The notes below the pieces were generated by a model. That model saw only the letters and a program-made list of their open reading frames with translations, made no database searches and was not told the origin of the DNA. From Acidobacteriota bacterium (GTDB lineage Bacteria; Acidobacteriota; Terriglobia; Terriglobales; Acidobacteriaceae): 7,332 nt of DNA. Where the stretch lies: positions 1 through 7,332 of the forward strand of contig JAJZCX010000069.1 of assembly GCA_021851625.1 (NCBI GenBank). The letters are read 5' to 3'. Below, in pieces: positions 1 to 5,742 of the stretch. Both the position numbers and the translations under genes were made by a program. The number at the start of each line of letters is the position of its first letter. Position 1 is the first letter of the stretch.

Positions 1-556
1 CCGTGCCCGCGGCAACATTCTGCGCAGGCGCAAAGCTGTCCCGCACGCCGAGTGTGGCCGCCGTCTGCGGCATCAACTGCATCAACCCCTGCGCACCGGC
101 GCGGGAAATAGCGTGGGCATTGCCGTTGCTCTCCGCACGCACCACGCTGGCCAATAGATCGACATCAATATGATGCAGCGATGCCGCCTGCGCCAAGAGA
201 GCGGGCACATTCAGAACATCTTTGCCGTGTGCACCGTTTGGCGCGGGACTGGACGCTGGATTTTGCACGCTTGCATCGACAGGCGCGGGCTGCGCGGGAG
301 CCATCTGCGGCTCTTGCATTTTCTCTTCGCGCAGAATCTCCTGCGGCTGCACATCGACGTAGCTGTCTTCGGCGCGGCTCAAATACAGCCGCTCGGCTCC
401 ACCAATGGCGCGCTGATGGTCGCAGATAATCTGAAAGCCGGAGCGAAGATCGACGCGCTCGGCTGCACGCGCAGCCGTAGAACAAACGACGGCCAGCGCC
501 AGCAGCAAGCCTGCGCGCAGGCCCATACTTCGCGTCGGAATCGGGATGAATGGCAT
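1..556 (-). CDS. Secreted SLT-type lytic transglycosylase, C-terminus cut by window edge
   Basis: Enzyme of the soluble lytic transglycosylase (SLT/GH23) family, which cleaves the glycan strands of peptidoglycan in the periplasm to give 1,6-anhydro-muropeptides. 185 residues are visible from the start at 556. Residues 11-32 form a signal peptide (a basic turn, then GLLLALAVV, ending in ARAAE); there is no lipobox. A domain at about 35-75 and a Pro/Ala/Gln-rich linker (about 80-110) precede the catalytic domain. In that domain AESNGN carries the likely catalytic Glu142, followed by AISRAGAQGLMQLMP and TAATLGV, the family signature. The remainder of the domain lies beyond position 1. The Met at 556 lies 13 nt after the HAD stop codon, suggesting translation as part of the same mRNA. 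A second in-frame Met at 526 (residue 11) would also give a good signal peptide, and neither has a strong Shine-Dalgarno. Family assignment is firm; the exact start is not. Confidence 0.9.
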   Translation of the reverse strand, partial: MPFIPIPTRSMGLRAGLLLALAVVCSTAARAAERVDLRSGFQIICDHQRAIGGAERLYLSRAEDSYVDVQPQEILREEKMQEPQMAPAQPAPVDASVQNPASSPAPNGAHGKDVLNVPALLAQAASLHHIDVDLLASVVRAESNGNAHAISRAGAQGLMQLMPQTAATLGVRDSFAPAQNVAAGT

Positions 557-569
557 CGTATCCACTGCG

Positions 570-1496
570 TCAATCTACCATGAATGCAGGCCGCATCTGC
601 GCGGAAAAATTCCCGGCGAGAATCGCTTCCAACACCTGCGCCGCACCATCTTCCGCGTTGCTGGGCGCGAGGCTCCAGCCGCGTGCTGCCGCCATCGCGC
701 GCAACTCTGGCGCTGCGTTGTCCATCACCACAGCCAGGCCGCTGGCAGCGAGCATCTCCGCATCATTCATATTGTCGCCGATCGCCAATATCTGCGCAGG
801 CGCAACGCCCCGCTCCGCAGCCACACGCAGCAGCGCATGGCCTTTTGAGCACGAAGCGGGCAGCATATCCACGATGCACAAATCGCGCGCGGCATATTCG
901 GTTCGATGCACGGAGATGGCGCTGCGCAACGACTGCAAGGCAGGCGCGTCAAGCAGTGCGACAGCCTCGGCCATGCGCGCCAGCGAGCCGCAGATCATGC
1001 CCTGCACCGGTGCATCCCCGTCGGCAAAGGCCGCTTCCAGCGGCGTGACTGTGGCGATCTCGTGCGCGTTTAACTCCACCCATTTGGCAATGCTGCGATG
1101 CAGTGCGTCCAAGCGCTCGGCCACCATCGCGCCGGGGCCGGTTCGATCAAAGGTAAAAAGTATCGCATTGCGATATATCTCCAGCGCGCGACACAGTTCC
1201 TGCGCCACCGCGGCAGGCAGCAGATTGCGATCCAGCAGCGTTCCGCCGAGCGTGCGCGTTACGGCACCGTTGGAGGTGATCAAGATCGTCTCCGCGCGCA
1301 GATTCGCTGCGGAGAGCGCCTGCGAGGCAAAGCTGTGACGTCGGCCCGTCGCCAGCACGACGGCAATCCCTGCCTGTTCCACTGCGCGCAAAGCGGCCAC
1401 GGTGCGCGCGCGCAAAGTGCCATCGGGCGCGAGCAGCGTGCCGTCCAGATCGGCGGCGATCAAAGCAATTCCATTCGGCGCAATTCCTGCGGGCAT
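570..1496 (-). CDS. Cof-type HAD-IIB family hydrolase (sugar-phosphate phosphatase-like)
   Basis: Predicted cytoplasmic phosphatase of the haloacid dehalogenase superfamily, Cof/YidA-like subgroup, acting on phosphorylated sugars or cofactors; the substrate cannot be told from sequence. In 308 residues all four HAD motifs are present: DLDGTLL with Asp16 (nucleophile) and Asp18, ATGRR at 49-53, Lys218 in CSKGHALL, and GDNMND at 240-245. ITSNGA at 73-78 and VVMDNAAPE near 257 are also typical of Cof proteins. The C2-type cap lies between motifs II and III. The reading frame stays open upstream to a Met at 1631. I chose the Met at 1496 because it puts the first motif about 15 residues in, as in the family, and because the extension is Ala/Arg-rich and opposes a plus-strand ORF with a good ribosome site. 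No clear Shine-Dalgarno precedes 1496. The gene is followed 13 nt later by the lytic transglycosylase, probably co-transcribed. Confidence 0.9.
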   Translation of the reverse strand: MPAGIAPNGIALIAADLDGTLLAPDGTLRARTVAALRAVEQAGIAVVLATGRRHSFASQALSAANLRAETILITSNGAVTRTLGGTLLDRNLLPAAVAQELCRALEIYRNAILFTFDRTGPGAMVAERLDALHRSIAKWVELNAHEIATVTPLEAAFADGDAPVQGMICGSLARMAEAVALLDAPALQSLRSAISVHRTEYAARDLCIVDMLPASCSKGHALLRVAAERGVAPAQILAIGDNMNDAEMLAASGLAVVMDNAAPELRAMAAARGWSLAPSNAEDGAAQVLEAILAGNFSAQMRPAFMVD

Positions 1497-1543
1497 ATAT
1501 TGAGTGTAAGCGGCCCGCAGCGAAGTGGCTGCGCACCATGCGC

Positions 1544-1548
1544 GGAGG
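1544..1548 (+). promoter_or_regulatory. Shine-Dalgarno of the 57-aa CPHCGG ORF
   Basis: GGAGG followed by 7 nt and then ATG at 1556. This is one of the clearest ribosome sites in the window. It selects the Met at 1556 over the in-frame Met at 1538, which lies upstream of it. Confidence 0.6.
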
Positions 1549-1555
1549 TACATCC

Positions 1556-1729
1556 ATGCAAACGCCAGAAGCCCTAGAACCCGCAATGCATGCCTGCCCT
1601 CACTGCGGCGGCAAGCTGCCTGCCCGTCCACAACAAGTGACAGCGCAAAATTCTGACCGTGAATATGACCGGCGCGGCGTTCTGCTGCCCCAGCGCACGC
1701 GCGTGGGCGGCATCATCACACCGCAATAG
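1556..1729 (+). CDS. Hypothetical 57-aa protein with a single CPHCGG motif
   Basis: Short reading frame of 57 codons ending in TAG, not recognised as a known family. The only motif is CPHCGGKLP at about residues 14-22, which looks like one knuckle of a zinc ribbon; no second CxxC pair follows. The C-terminal part is polar and Arg/Gln-rich (residues about 25-57), with no membrane segment. The case for it being real is the GGAGG site 7 nt before the ATG. It is divergent from the HAD gene, 59 bp from the HAD start used here, and the intergenic repeat region begins about 30 bp beyond its stop. A lone CxxC could bind metal as a dimer, or the gene could be the remnant of a longer zinc-ribbon protein cut short when the repeat region was rearranged. 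It could also be a chance ORF. Confidence 0.45.
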   Translation: MQTPEALEPAMHACPHCGGKLPARPQQVTAQNSDREYDRRGVLLPQRTRVGGIITPQ

Positions 1730-1759
1730 GGCAATTTGTCGGTTTGCACACGAACCACC

Positions 1760-1894
1760 GCAGATCCCTCCACTCCGCTTTGCTCCGGTCGGGATGACAA
1801 GGCTTTCTGGTGCGGACACGTCCGCAACGCAAAAATGCACTGACACCAAACACATTGTCATTCCGAGCGAGCGTGAGCGAGTCGAGGAATCTGC
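1760..1894. repeat. Intergenic inverted-repeat element with ~40-nt imperfect arms
   Basis: The left arm 1760-1800 (begins GCAGATCCCTC, ends ATGACAA) and the right arm 1855-1894 (begins TTGTCATTCC, ends GGAATCTGC) are reverse complements at roughly 70% of positions with one gap. The outer 6 and inner 7 bases pair perfectly. The 54-nt loop contains its own hairpin (1811-1826). The arms resemble dispersed short repeats that I recall from acidobacterial intergenic regions, but copy number cannot be judged from this window. No ORF within it looks coding: frames across it translate to repeat-derived peptide. It lies in the 212-bp gap between the 57-aa ORF and the 105-aa gene, so it could form RNA structure in a 5' leader or read-through transcript. 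Confidence 0.75.
1811..1826. repeat. Perfect hairpin in the loop of the inverted-repeat element
   Basis: TGCGGAC and GTCCGCA pair perfectly around a 2-nt centre (or 6 bp with a 4-nt loop). It is nearly centred between the two long arms. No T-run follows on either strand, so it does not look like an intrinsic terminator. Confidence 0.6.
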
Positions 1895-1941
1895 GGTACT
1901 GCCGCGCCCGGCTGGCTGGCTTCCTTTATTCTGGAAGTACG

Positions 1942-2259
1942 ATGTCCGCTTCCACACACGCCGCACGGAACGCTTCCCTGCCCACGTCGTTTGCATCAGT
2001 CGTTGCCGACATTCAAGAGCTGGCCCGCAGCAATGGCCAAACGCTGTGGCGCATCGCGCTCGACTCGACGCAATTTGTTCCCGGCAGCACGGGACGGCTA
2101 ACAGCCACGGCTCCCAGCGGCGCATCGCTGACGGTCTCTGTCGTACACGTTGAAGCCGACGCAGCGGGCACAGTGTGGCACCACACGCACAAGCCCTTGC
2201 AAGCAGGCACGCGTGTGCTGGGCTGTGTCGATGTGGCCGCAGATGCAGACAGCCCATAA
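1942..2259 (+). CDS. Hypothetical 105-aa protein
   Basis: Unrecognised protein of 105 residues, probably cytoplasmic: no signal peptide and no membrane segment is visible. The N-terminus is Ala/Ser-rich. A likely helix follows (FASVVADIQELARS, about 17-30), then alternating polar/hydrophobic stretches suggestive of beta strands (about 34-72), a His cluster WHHTHKP at 79-85, and a final strand ending in an acidic tail. The Met at 1942 is chosen because GGAAG lies at 1933-1937, 4 nt before it. The frame is open upstream to a Met at 1810, but those 44 extra codons are encoded by the right arm of the intergenic repeat and adjacent sequence and are unlikely to be native. The PAP2 gene starts 58 bp downstream on the same strand and may share its transcript. 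No function is assigned. Confidence 0.65.
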   Translation: MSASTHAARNASLPTSFASVVADIQELARSNGQTLWRIALDSTQFVPGSTGRLTATAPSGASLTVSVVHVEADAAGTVWHHTHKPLQAGTRVLGCVDVAADADSP

Positions 2260-2317
2260 ATCTCCTGCTTCCTCCAGATTTCTCTCCCGCGGAGCCAGTA
2301 CACTAAGAACAGAATTT

Positions 2318-3274
2318 ATGCGACTGCACCGGCTTCTTCCTTTGCTCTCCGTCCTGCTCGCCGCCTCCATGCTTTCTGCGCAAAGCGCAGAGACCGCAGC
2401 GCTCGCTCCGCTGGCCAACAGCCCGGAAACGACAGACGCCGCACAGACCTCCGCGCCATCGTCCACACAGACTGCGCCGCAACCCTCAGCGCAGGTGATC
2501 TGCGGCATTACGCACTTGCTGCGTTGCGTGCAGGATTTAGGCGAGGACGATCGCGGCATCCTCACCAGTCCACTGCGGCTGAAGCCGCGCGATGCCGAAT
2601 GGATCGCTCCGCTGGGCGCGGCCACAGGCTTGGCGCTGGCTTATGATGCCGACGCGCAACAGCAGTTGGGCGTGGACACCAGCCGCATGAACACGGCCAG
2701 CAACATCTCCATGATGGGTGAGTTCTGGATCACCGGCGGCGAGAGCGCGAGCATTTATTTTCTTGGATTGGCGAAGAAGAATCCGCATCTGGCGGAGACG
2801 GGGCGCTTGGCGGCGGAGGCAATTTTGGATTCAGGCACGGTGACCTTGGGATTGAAGGTCGCCACCAACCGCGAGCGGCCCTACCAAGGCAACGGCAATG
2901 GAAATTTCTGGACGACACCCTCGACCGGCTGGTCGTGGGATTCCTCGTTCCCATCCGGCCACGCAACAGCCAGCATGGCTCTGGCGCGCGTGGTTGCTGG
3001 CGAATATCCACGCTGGTATGTTGCCTCGACCGCCTACGCCTTTGCGGAGACGGTCAGCATCTGCCGCGTGCTGGCGCGCGATCACTTCCCCTCGGATGTG
3101 CTGGTCGGCCAGTCGATTGGATTTTTAACGGGGAATTATGTGCTGAACCATCGCGCGCTCTACCGGCCCGGCAAATCGGGTGCCGTGGCGCGCATTTTGA
3201 GCACGGCCACGCCCATCGTTGACCCAGCAACGCACACTACCGGCCTGGCGCTGTCCATTCCCGTGGGACGGTAG
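2318..3274 (+). CDS. Exported PAP2-family phosphatase
   Basis: Type 2 phosphatidic acid phosphatase family enzyme, expected to hydrolyse a phosphate ester (lipid phosphate, undecaprenyl pyrophosphate or a soluble substrate) outside the cytoplasmic membrane. The protein has 318 residues. Residues 1-21 are a signal peptide (RLLPLLSVLLAASMLSA), followed by a Ser/Thr/Pro/Gln-rich stretch to about 58. The three catalytic motifs are complete: KVATNRERP (Lys180, Arg187, Pro188), PSGH at 212-215, and CRVLARDHFPSD, where Arg250, His256 and Asp260 fit the SRx5Hx3D motif with Cys249 in place of the usual Ser. There are a few moderately hydrophobic segments (about 98-110, 261-275) but not the six strong helices of integral PAP2 enzymes, which favours a periplasmic or peripherally attached form. 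The start at 2318 is chosen for the signal peptide; the frame is open further upstream, overlapping the previous gene, and the ribosome site is weak. The gene converges on the minus-strand zinc-ribbon ORF, 17 bp away. Confidence 0.9.
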   Translation: MRLHRLLPLLSVLLAASMLSAQSAETAALAPLANSPETTDAAQTSAPSSTQTAPQPSAQVICGITHLLRCVQDLGEDDRGILTSPLRLKPRDAEWIAPLGAATGLALAYDADAQQQLGVDTSRMNTASNISMMGEFWITGGESASIYFLGLAKKNPHLAETGRLAAEAILDSGTVTLGLKVATNRERPYQGNGNGNFWTTPSTGWSWDSSFPSGHATASMALARVVAGEYPRWYVASTAYAFAETVSICRVLARDHFPSDVLVGQSIGFLTGNYVLNHRALYRPGKSGAVARILSTATPIVDPATHTTGLALSIPVGR

Positions 3275-3291
3275 CGGAATGCTGGGGCCCG

Positions 3292-3459
3292 CTATGCAGA
3301 CCACATAAAACCGCAGCTCGTGCATCGGCTGGGTTTTCGTCCAGCCAGCAGGGACAGTAATCCAACCGGAAAGAAACAGATGGACACGATAATTACCCAC
3401 GCCGGGAAACCAGACTTTTGACTGAGTACCCCGCATTTAGGGCATGATACGTACGCCAT
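3292..3459 (-). CDS. 55-aa membrane zinc-ribbon microprotein overlapping the DUF2752 gene
   Basis: Small frame of 55 codons ending in TAG. It carries CPKCG at residues 6-10, one hydrophobic segment at about 20-39 (WVIIVSICFFPVGLLSLLAG), then RKPSRCTSCGF with a second CxxC pair at 46-49. Two CxxC knuckles around a single membrane-associated helix resemble the zf-LITAF-like arrangement, in which the four Cys form one zinc site at the membrane surface. This is a resemblance seen by eye, not a profile match. The start is supported by GGAGGAG just before the ATG. The ATG lies inside the 3' end of the DUF2752 gene, in a different frame, with a 23-nt overlap, so the two are probably translated from the same mRNA and may act together at the membrane. 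Function is unknown. Confidence 0.8.
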   Translation of the reverse strand: MAYVSCPKCGVLSQKSGFPAWVIIVSICFFPVGLLSLLAGRKPSRCTSCGFMWSA

Positions 3460-3874
3460 AGACTCCTCCAATTACTCTGACCAGCCATACGCACAACAAC
3501 ACTGCAATTGTTCCCGACGAGCAATAGCCCGATGCTTTCTCGACGAAACAGCCTGAGGATGGCCACGCCATGGCCAACGGGCGCAGGAACAACTCCAGCA
3601 TGAAGGCCACCGCGACAAAAATGCCTCCCGGATTCGAGCGCCATGCCGCAGCAAAGTGGAAACCTAAAAAAGATTGAATTGCATGAAGAACTCCGCACCC
3701 AGGGCAGGGAATGTGCAAGATTATCTGAAACAAACATACGTGCGGAATACGAATCAACACCGGCGCAAGGAACAGGGCCAAGCCAGCAGAGAGAAAAGCG
3801 CCGGCATCGCAGTGCCATTTCTGTGGGACACCCAAACGCTGCAGCATCCAATCGGGAATGACATGAATTCTCAT
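3437..3874 (-). CDS. DUF2752 family membrane protein
   Basis: Protein of 145 residues belonging to the DUF2752 family, small membrane proteins of unknown function. The diagnostic motif is HIPCPGCGVLHAIQSFL with CPGCG at 57-61, followed by an NPGG at 81-84, the family's usual Asn-Pro before the second membrane segment. Predicted membrane helices lie at about 24-42, 84-101 and 120-136. The conserved Cys pair could bind metal or be redox-active; this is not established. The Met at 3874 gives a length normal for the family, though only a weak GAG precedes it. The gene lies 71 bp downstream of xylB on the same strand and overlaps the 55-aa zinc-ribbon frame at its 3' end. The interval 3280-3950 looks somewhat richer in A+T than the flanking genes. 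Confidence 0.85.
   Translation of the reverse strand: MRIHVIPDWMLQRLGVPQKWHCDAGAFLSAGLALFLAPVLIRIPHVCLFQIILHIPCPGCGVLHAIQSFLGFHFAAAWRSNPGGIFVAVAFMLELFLRPLAMAWPSSGCFVEKASGYCSSGTIAVLLCVWLVRVIGGVYGVRIMP
3463..3469 (-). promoter_or_regulatory. Shine-Dalgarno of the zinc-ribbon microprotein
   Basis: Read on the minus strand this is GGAGGAG, with the ATG 3 nt beyond it (5 nt from the GGAGG core). It lies inside the coding sequence of the DUF2752 gene and fixes the start of the overlapping 55-aa frame. Confidence 0.7.
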
Positions 3875-3945
3875 CTCGGGGGAAATCCACGCGAGTCTCT
3901 CATGCCAATCCCAAATATATCAACAAAAAAATAAAATGCTTCTAT
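3875..3945. other. A+T-rich spacer between xylB and the DUF2752 gene
   Basis: 71 bp without a gene. On the minus strand it begins just after the xylB stop with a T-rich stretch including seven consecutive T (complement of 3925-3931), but I find no GC-rich stem in front of it, so I do not call a terminator. It is the natural place for a DUF2752 promoter. Confidence 0.4.
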
Positions 3946-5427
3946 TTACCCGCGCAGGTTGCGTGTGGCCGGATAAATTTTCCGATAGGTGGCATAGCCG
4001 TGTTCGTATGTGATGCGATTCTGCGCTTGCGGCTGCAAGGTTTCCGCAACCTGCAAGGCTGCATCGCAGGCCGCATCCACATCCTTCCACGCACCCGCGC
4101 CCACACCAGCCAGTAGCGCTGCGCCAAAGGCTCCGCCTTCTTCAGCGGTGAGAATCTCCACCGGATGGCCGTAGATGTCGGCCTGAATCTGACGCCAGAG
4201 CGCGCCCTGCGCACCTCCGCCGCCCAAGCGCACGCTGCCGCGCACGGGAATTCCCAACTCCGCAAAGAGTGTGAAGGTATCGCGCAGGCTGTAGGTGACG
4301 CCCTCCTGAATCGCGCGCACCAAATGACCTTGGCCATGCGCGGCGGTCAAGCCGATGAAGCTGGCCCGCGCCTCCGGGTCCAGATGCGGCGTGCGTTCGC
4401 CGACCAGATACGGCGTCCAAAAGAGTCCCTCACTGCCTGCGGGCACTTTGACTGCGAGTTCGTTCAGCTTGTTGTACGGCGTACCGGGGCAGAAGGTGTC
4501 GCGGTACCAGCGCAGGGAAAGCCCCGCGGCCTGGGTGACGCCCATAACGTGCCAGCGACCCGGAACGGCGTGGCAGAAGGTATGCAAGCGACCGCCGGGA
4601 TCGCGCACCGGGCGATCGGTTGCAGCAAAGACCACGCCCGATGTGCCGATAGTGGCGCTGACTGCGCCGGGCTTCAAAATGCCCATGCCCACTGCGCCCG
4701 CGCCCTGGTCGCCTGCGCCGGCCACGATGGGCGTGCCTGCGAGCAATCCAGTCTTGGCGGCGGCATCAGCGCTTACCTTGGCGCAAACGGCGGGAGATTC
4801 AAAGAGTTCTGGCAGCCACTCCAACGGCACGCCGGAAGCCTGCGCGACCTCCTTCGACCAAGTGCGATGCGTGACGTCAAGAAGCAACGTGCCGCTAGCC
4901 TCCTGCACATCCATCGCATAGCTGCCGCTCAGGCGGAAGCGCACATAATCCTTGGGGCAAAGCATGTGCGCCACGCGGGCATAAATCTCCGGCTCATTGT
5001 CGCGCACCCACAGCAGCTTGGTCAGCGTGAAGTTGGGCAGTGCGGGATTGCAGGTCAGCTCGATCAGCTTTTCACGGCCAATCATGGTGTGCAACCAGTT
5101 GCACTGTGGCGTGCTGCGCGTATCGCACCAGATTAACGAGGGCCGCAATACATCACCAGCCTTGTCGAGCAGCACCGCGCCGTGCATCTGGCCGGTCAGG
5201 CCGATGCAGGCGATGTCGCTGGCTTGCAACTTGCTTGCAGTCAGTACGGCGCGAATGGCCTCTTGCGCAGCGCGCCACCAATCGGCGGGGTCTTGCTCGG
5301 CCCAGCCATCGCTGGTGGCGCGGAAGGGTGCGTGTTCACTGGAGGCCGAAGCGACGACCTTGCCGTTTGCATCCACGATTACTGCGCGTGTGCCGCCCGT
5401 GCCAATATCCATGCCAAGAAACACCAT
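3946..5427 (-). CDS. xylB: Xylulokinase
   Basis: FGGY-family carbohydrate kinase that phosphorylates D-xylulose with ATP to D-xylulose 5-phosphate, feeding the pentose phosphate pathway in the cytoplasm. The 493 residues match the usual length. Visible landmarks in order: the N-terminal phosphate-binding loop MDIGTGGTRAV (6-16); WAEQDPADWW; the xylulokinase-type substrate motif GLTGQMHG (76-83); IWCDTRS (99-105); EASGTLLLDV; GAGDQGAGAVG, where Asp240 corresponds to the catalytic base (Asp233 in E. coli XylB); IGTSGVV; LVGERTPHLDP (341-351); and LGGGGAQGALWRQIQADI, the second part of the ATP site. The MHG motif and overall pattern favour xylulokinase over glycerol or gluconate kinase. The frame opens at 5478, but the Met at 5427 has a good ribosome site and puts the GTGGT loop at its normal position. 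No xylA, transporter or regulator is adjacent. Confidence 0.93.
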   Translation of the reverse strand: MVFLGMDIGTGGTRAVIVDANGKVVASASSEHAPFRATSDGWAEQDPADWWRAAQEAIRAVLTASKLQASDIACIGLTGQMHGAVLLDKAGDVLRPSLIWCDTRSTPQCNWLHTMIGREKLIELTCNPALPNFTLTKLLWVRDNEPEIYARVAHMLCPKDYVRFRLSGSYAMDVQEASGTLLLDVTHRTWSKEVAQASGVPLEWLPELFESPAVCAKVSADAAAKTGLLAGTPIVAGAGDQGAGAVGMGILKPGAVSATIGTSGVVFAATDRPVRDPGGRLHTFCHAVPGRWHVMGVTQAAGLSLRWYRDTFCPGTPYNKLNELAVKVPAGSEGLFWTPYLVGERTPHLDPEARASFIGLTAAHGQGHLVRAIQEGVTYSLRDTFTLFAELGIPVRGSVRLGGGGAQGALWRQIQADIYGHPVEILTAEEGGAFGAALLAGVGAGAWKDVDAACDAALQVAETLQPQAQNRITYEHGYATYRKIYPATRNLRG

Positions 5428-5434
5428 AGCCAAG

Positions 5435-5441
5435 CTCTCCC
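5435..5441 (-). promoter_or_regulatory. Shine-Dalgarno of xylB
   Basis: On the minus strand GGGAGAG, 7 nt before the ATG at 5427. It supports that start over the upstream in-frame Met at 5478, which would add 17 residues not expected in the family. Confidence 0.65.
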
Positions 5442-5448
5442 ATGAGCA

Positions 5449-5473
5449 AGCGGCGTATTGCCGCAAAGCCGCT
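5449..5473 (-). promoter_or_regulatory. Two mutually exclusive hairpins in the xylB leader
   Basis: GCGGC (5450-5454) can pair with GCCGC (5460-5464) around a 5-nt loop. The same segment, as AGCGGC (5449-5454), can instead pair with GCCGCT (5468-5473). Both lie 8 or more nt upstream of the xylB Shine-Dalgarno. Their regulatory meaning is a guess, and such short GC stems arise easily by chance. Confidence 0.25.
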
Positions 5474-5554
5474 CGCATCTAATTCAATTTAGAGTGCAAA
5501 TGCAAATCCAAAATGATCTTCGCACAAACCCGACTGTTGGAACAAATGCCAACC

Positions 5555-5674
5555 GAATTCGGTCTTGGGTCATCTTGAAGGATCGAGGCAGAAATCCTCT
5601 GGATTCTTCCTTGCGCTCCGCTCCATGCAGAAGGACTCTTCCTTGCTTTCCAATGGAGCCGTGACCCAGAATTC
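5555..5674. repeat. 120-bp intergenic element with inverted ends and internal direct repeat
   Basis: The ends are inverted: GAATTC, 5 nt, then TGGGTCA (5555-5572), and TGACCCA directly followed by GAATTC (5662-5674). Inside are a direct repeat with one mismatch, GGATTCTTCCTTGC (5601-5614) and GGACTCTTCCTTGC (5633-5646), at a 32-nt period, and an inner inverted pair GCTCCAT (5620-5626) / ATGGAGC (5653-5659). The nested symmetry suggests a palindromic intergenic repeat or the decayed remnant of a small mobile element. It carries no protein. It is clearly different in its ends from the element at 1760-1894, although both contain CTCCGCT-like cores. Confidence 0.55.
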
Positions 5675-5742
5675 CACCCCTGCGATAGCGCGATGCGCGG
5701 CGGACTATCGCAAAGCCGCCCGCAGGCACTACTCTGGTATCG

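Larger units (their letters stand above)
5428..5742. other. 315-bp gene-free divergent region between xylB and the S55-like gene
   Basis: No convincing coding frame. It holds the xylB ribosome site and leader hairpins (5449-5473), an A+T-rich patch at about 5480-5525 that is the likely place for the xylB promoter (I see only weak -35/-10 candidates), the inverted-repeat element 5555-5674, and a 16-nt near-identical direct repeat at 5462-5477 and 5709-5724. The short ORFs in it translate the repeat and look non-native. Confidence 0.6.

Noticed and set aside
1497..1631. 45-codon N-terminal extension of the HAD hydrolase
   Set aside because: It would push the first catalytic motif to about residue 61, is not typical of Cof proteins, and overlaps a plus-strand frame with a good Shine-Dalgarno.
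1659..2153. 164-codon plus-strand frame
   Set aside because: It translates the repeat element and then an out-of-frame part of the 105-aa gene; no ribosome site or recognisable motif.
1574..2257. 227-codon minus-strand frame
   Set aside because: It runs through both arms of the intergenic repeat and antisense to the 105-aa gene, and has Cys/Arg-rich composition typical of a shadow frame in GC-rich DNA.
3393..3890. 165-codon minus-strand frame overlapping the DUF2752 gene
   Set aside because: It is longer than the DUF2752 frame but lacks any family motif; the CPGCG and NPGG motifs and membrane segments are in the other frame.
3925..3931. T-run after xylB as an intrinsic terminator
   Set aside because: No GC-rich stem precedes the T-run on the minus strand.
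4165..5136. 323-codon plus-strand frame antisense to xylB
   Set aside because: xylB is fully supported by catalytic and binding motifs on the opposite strand; this is a GC-driven shadow.
5458..5664. 68-codon plus-strand frame in the divergent region
   Set aside because: Most of it is the sequence of the inverted-repeat element, and it lacks a ribosome site.
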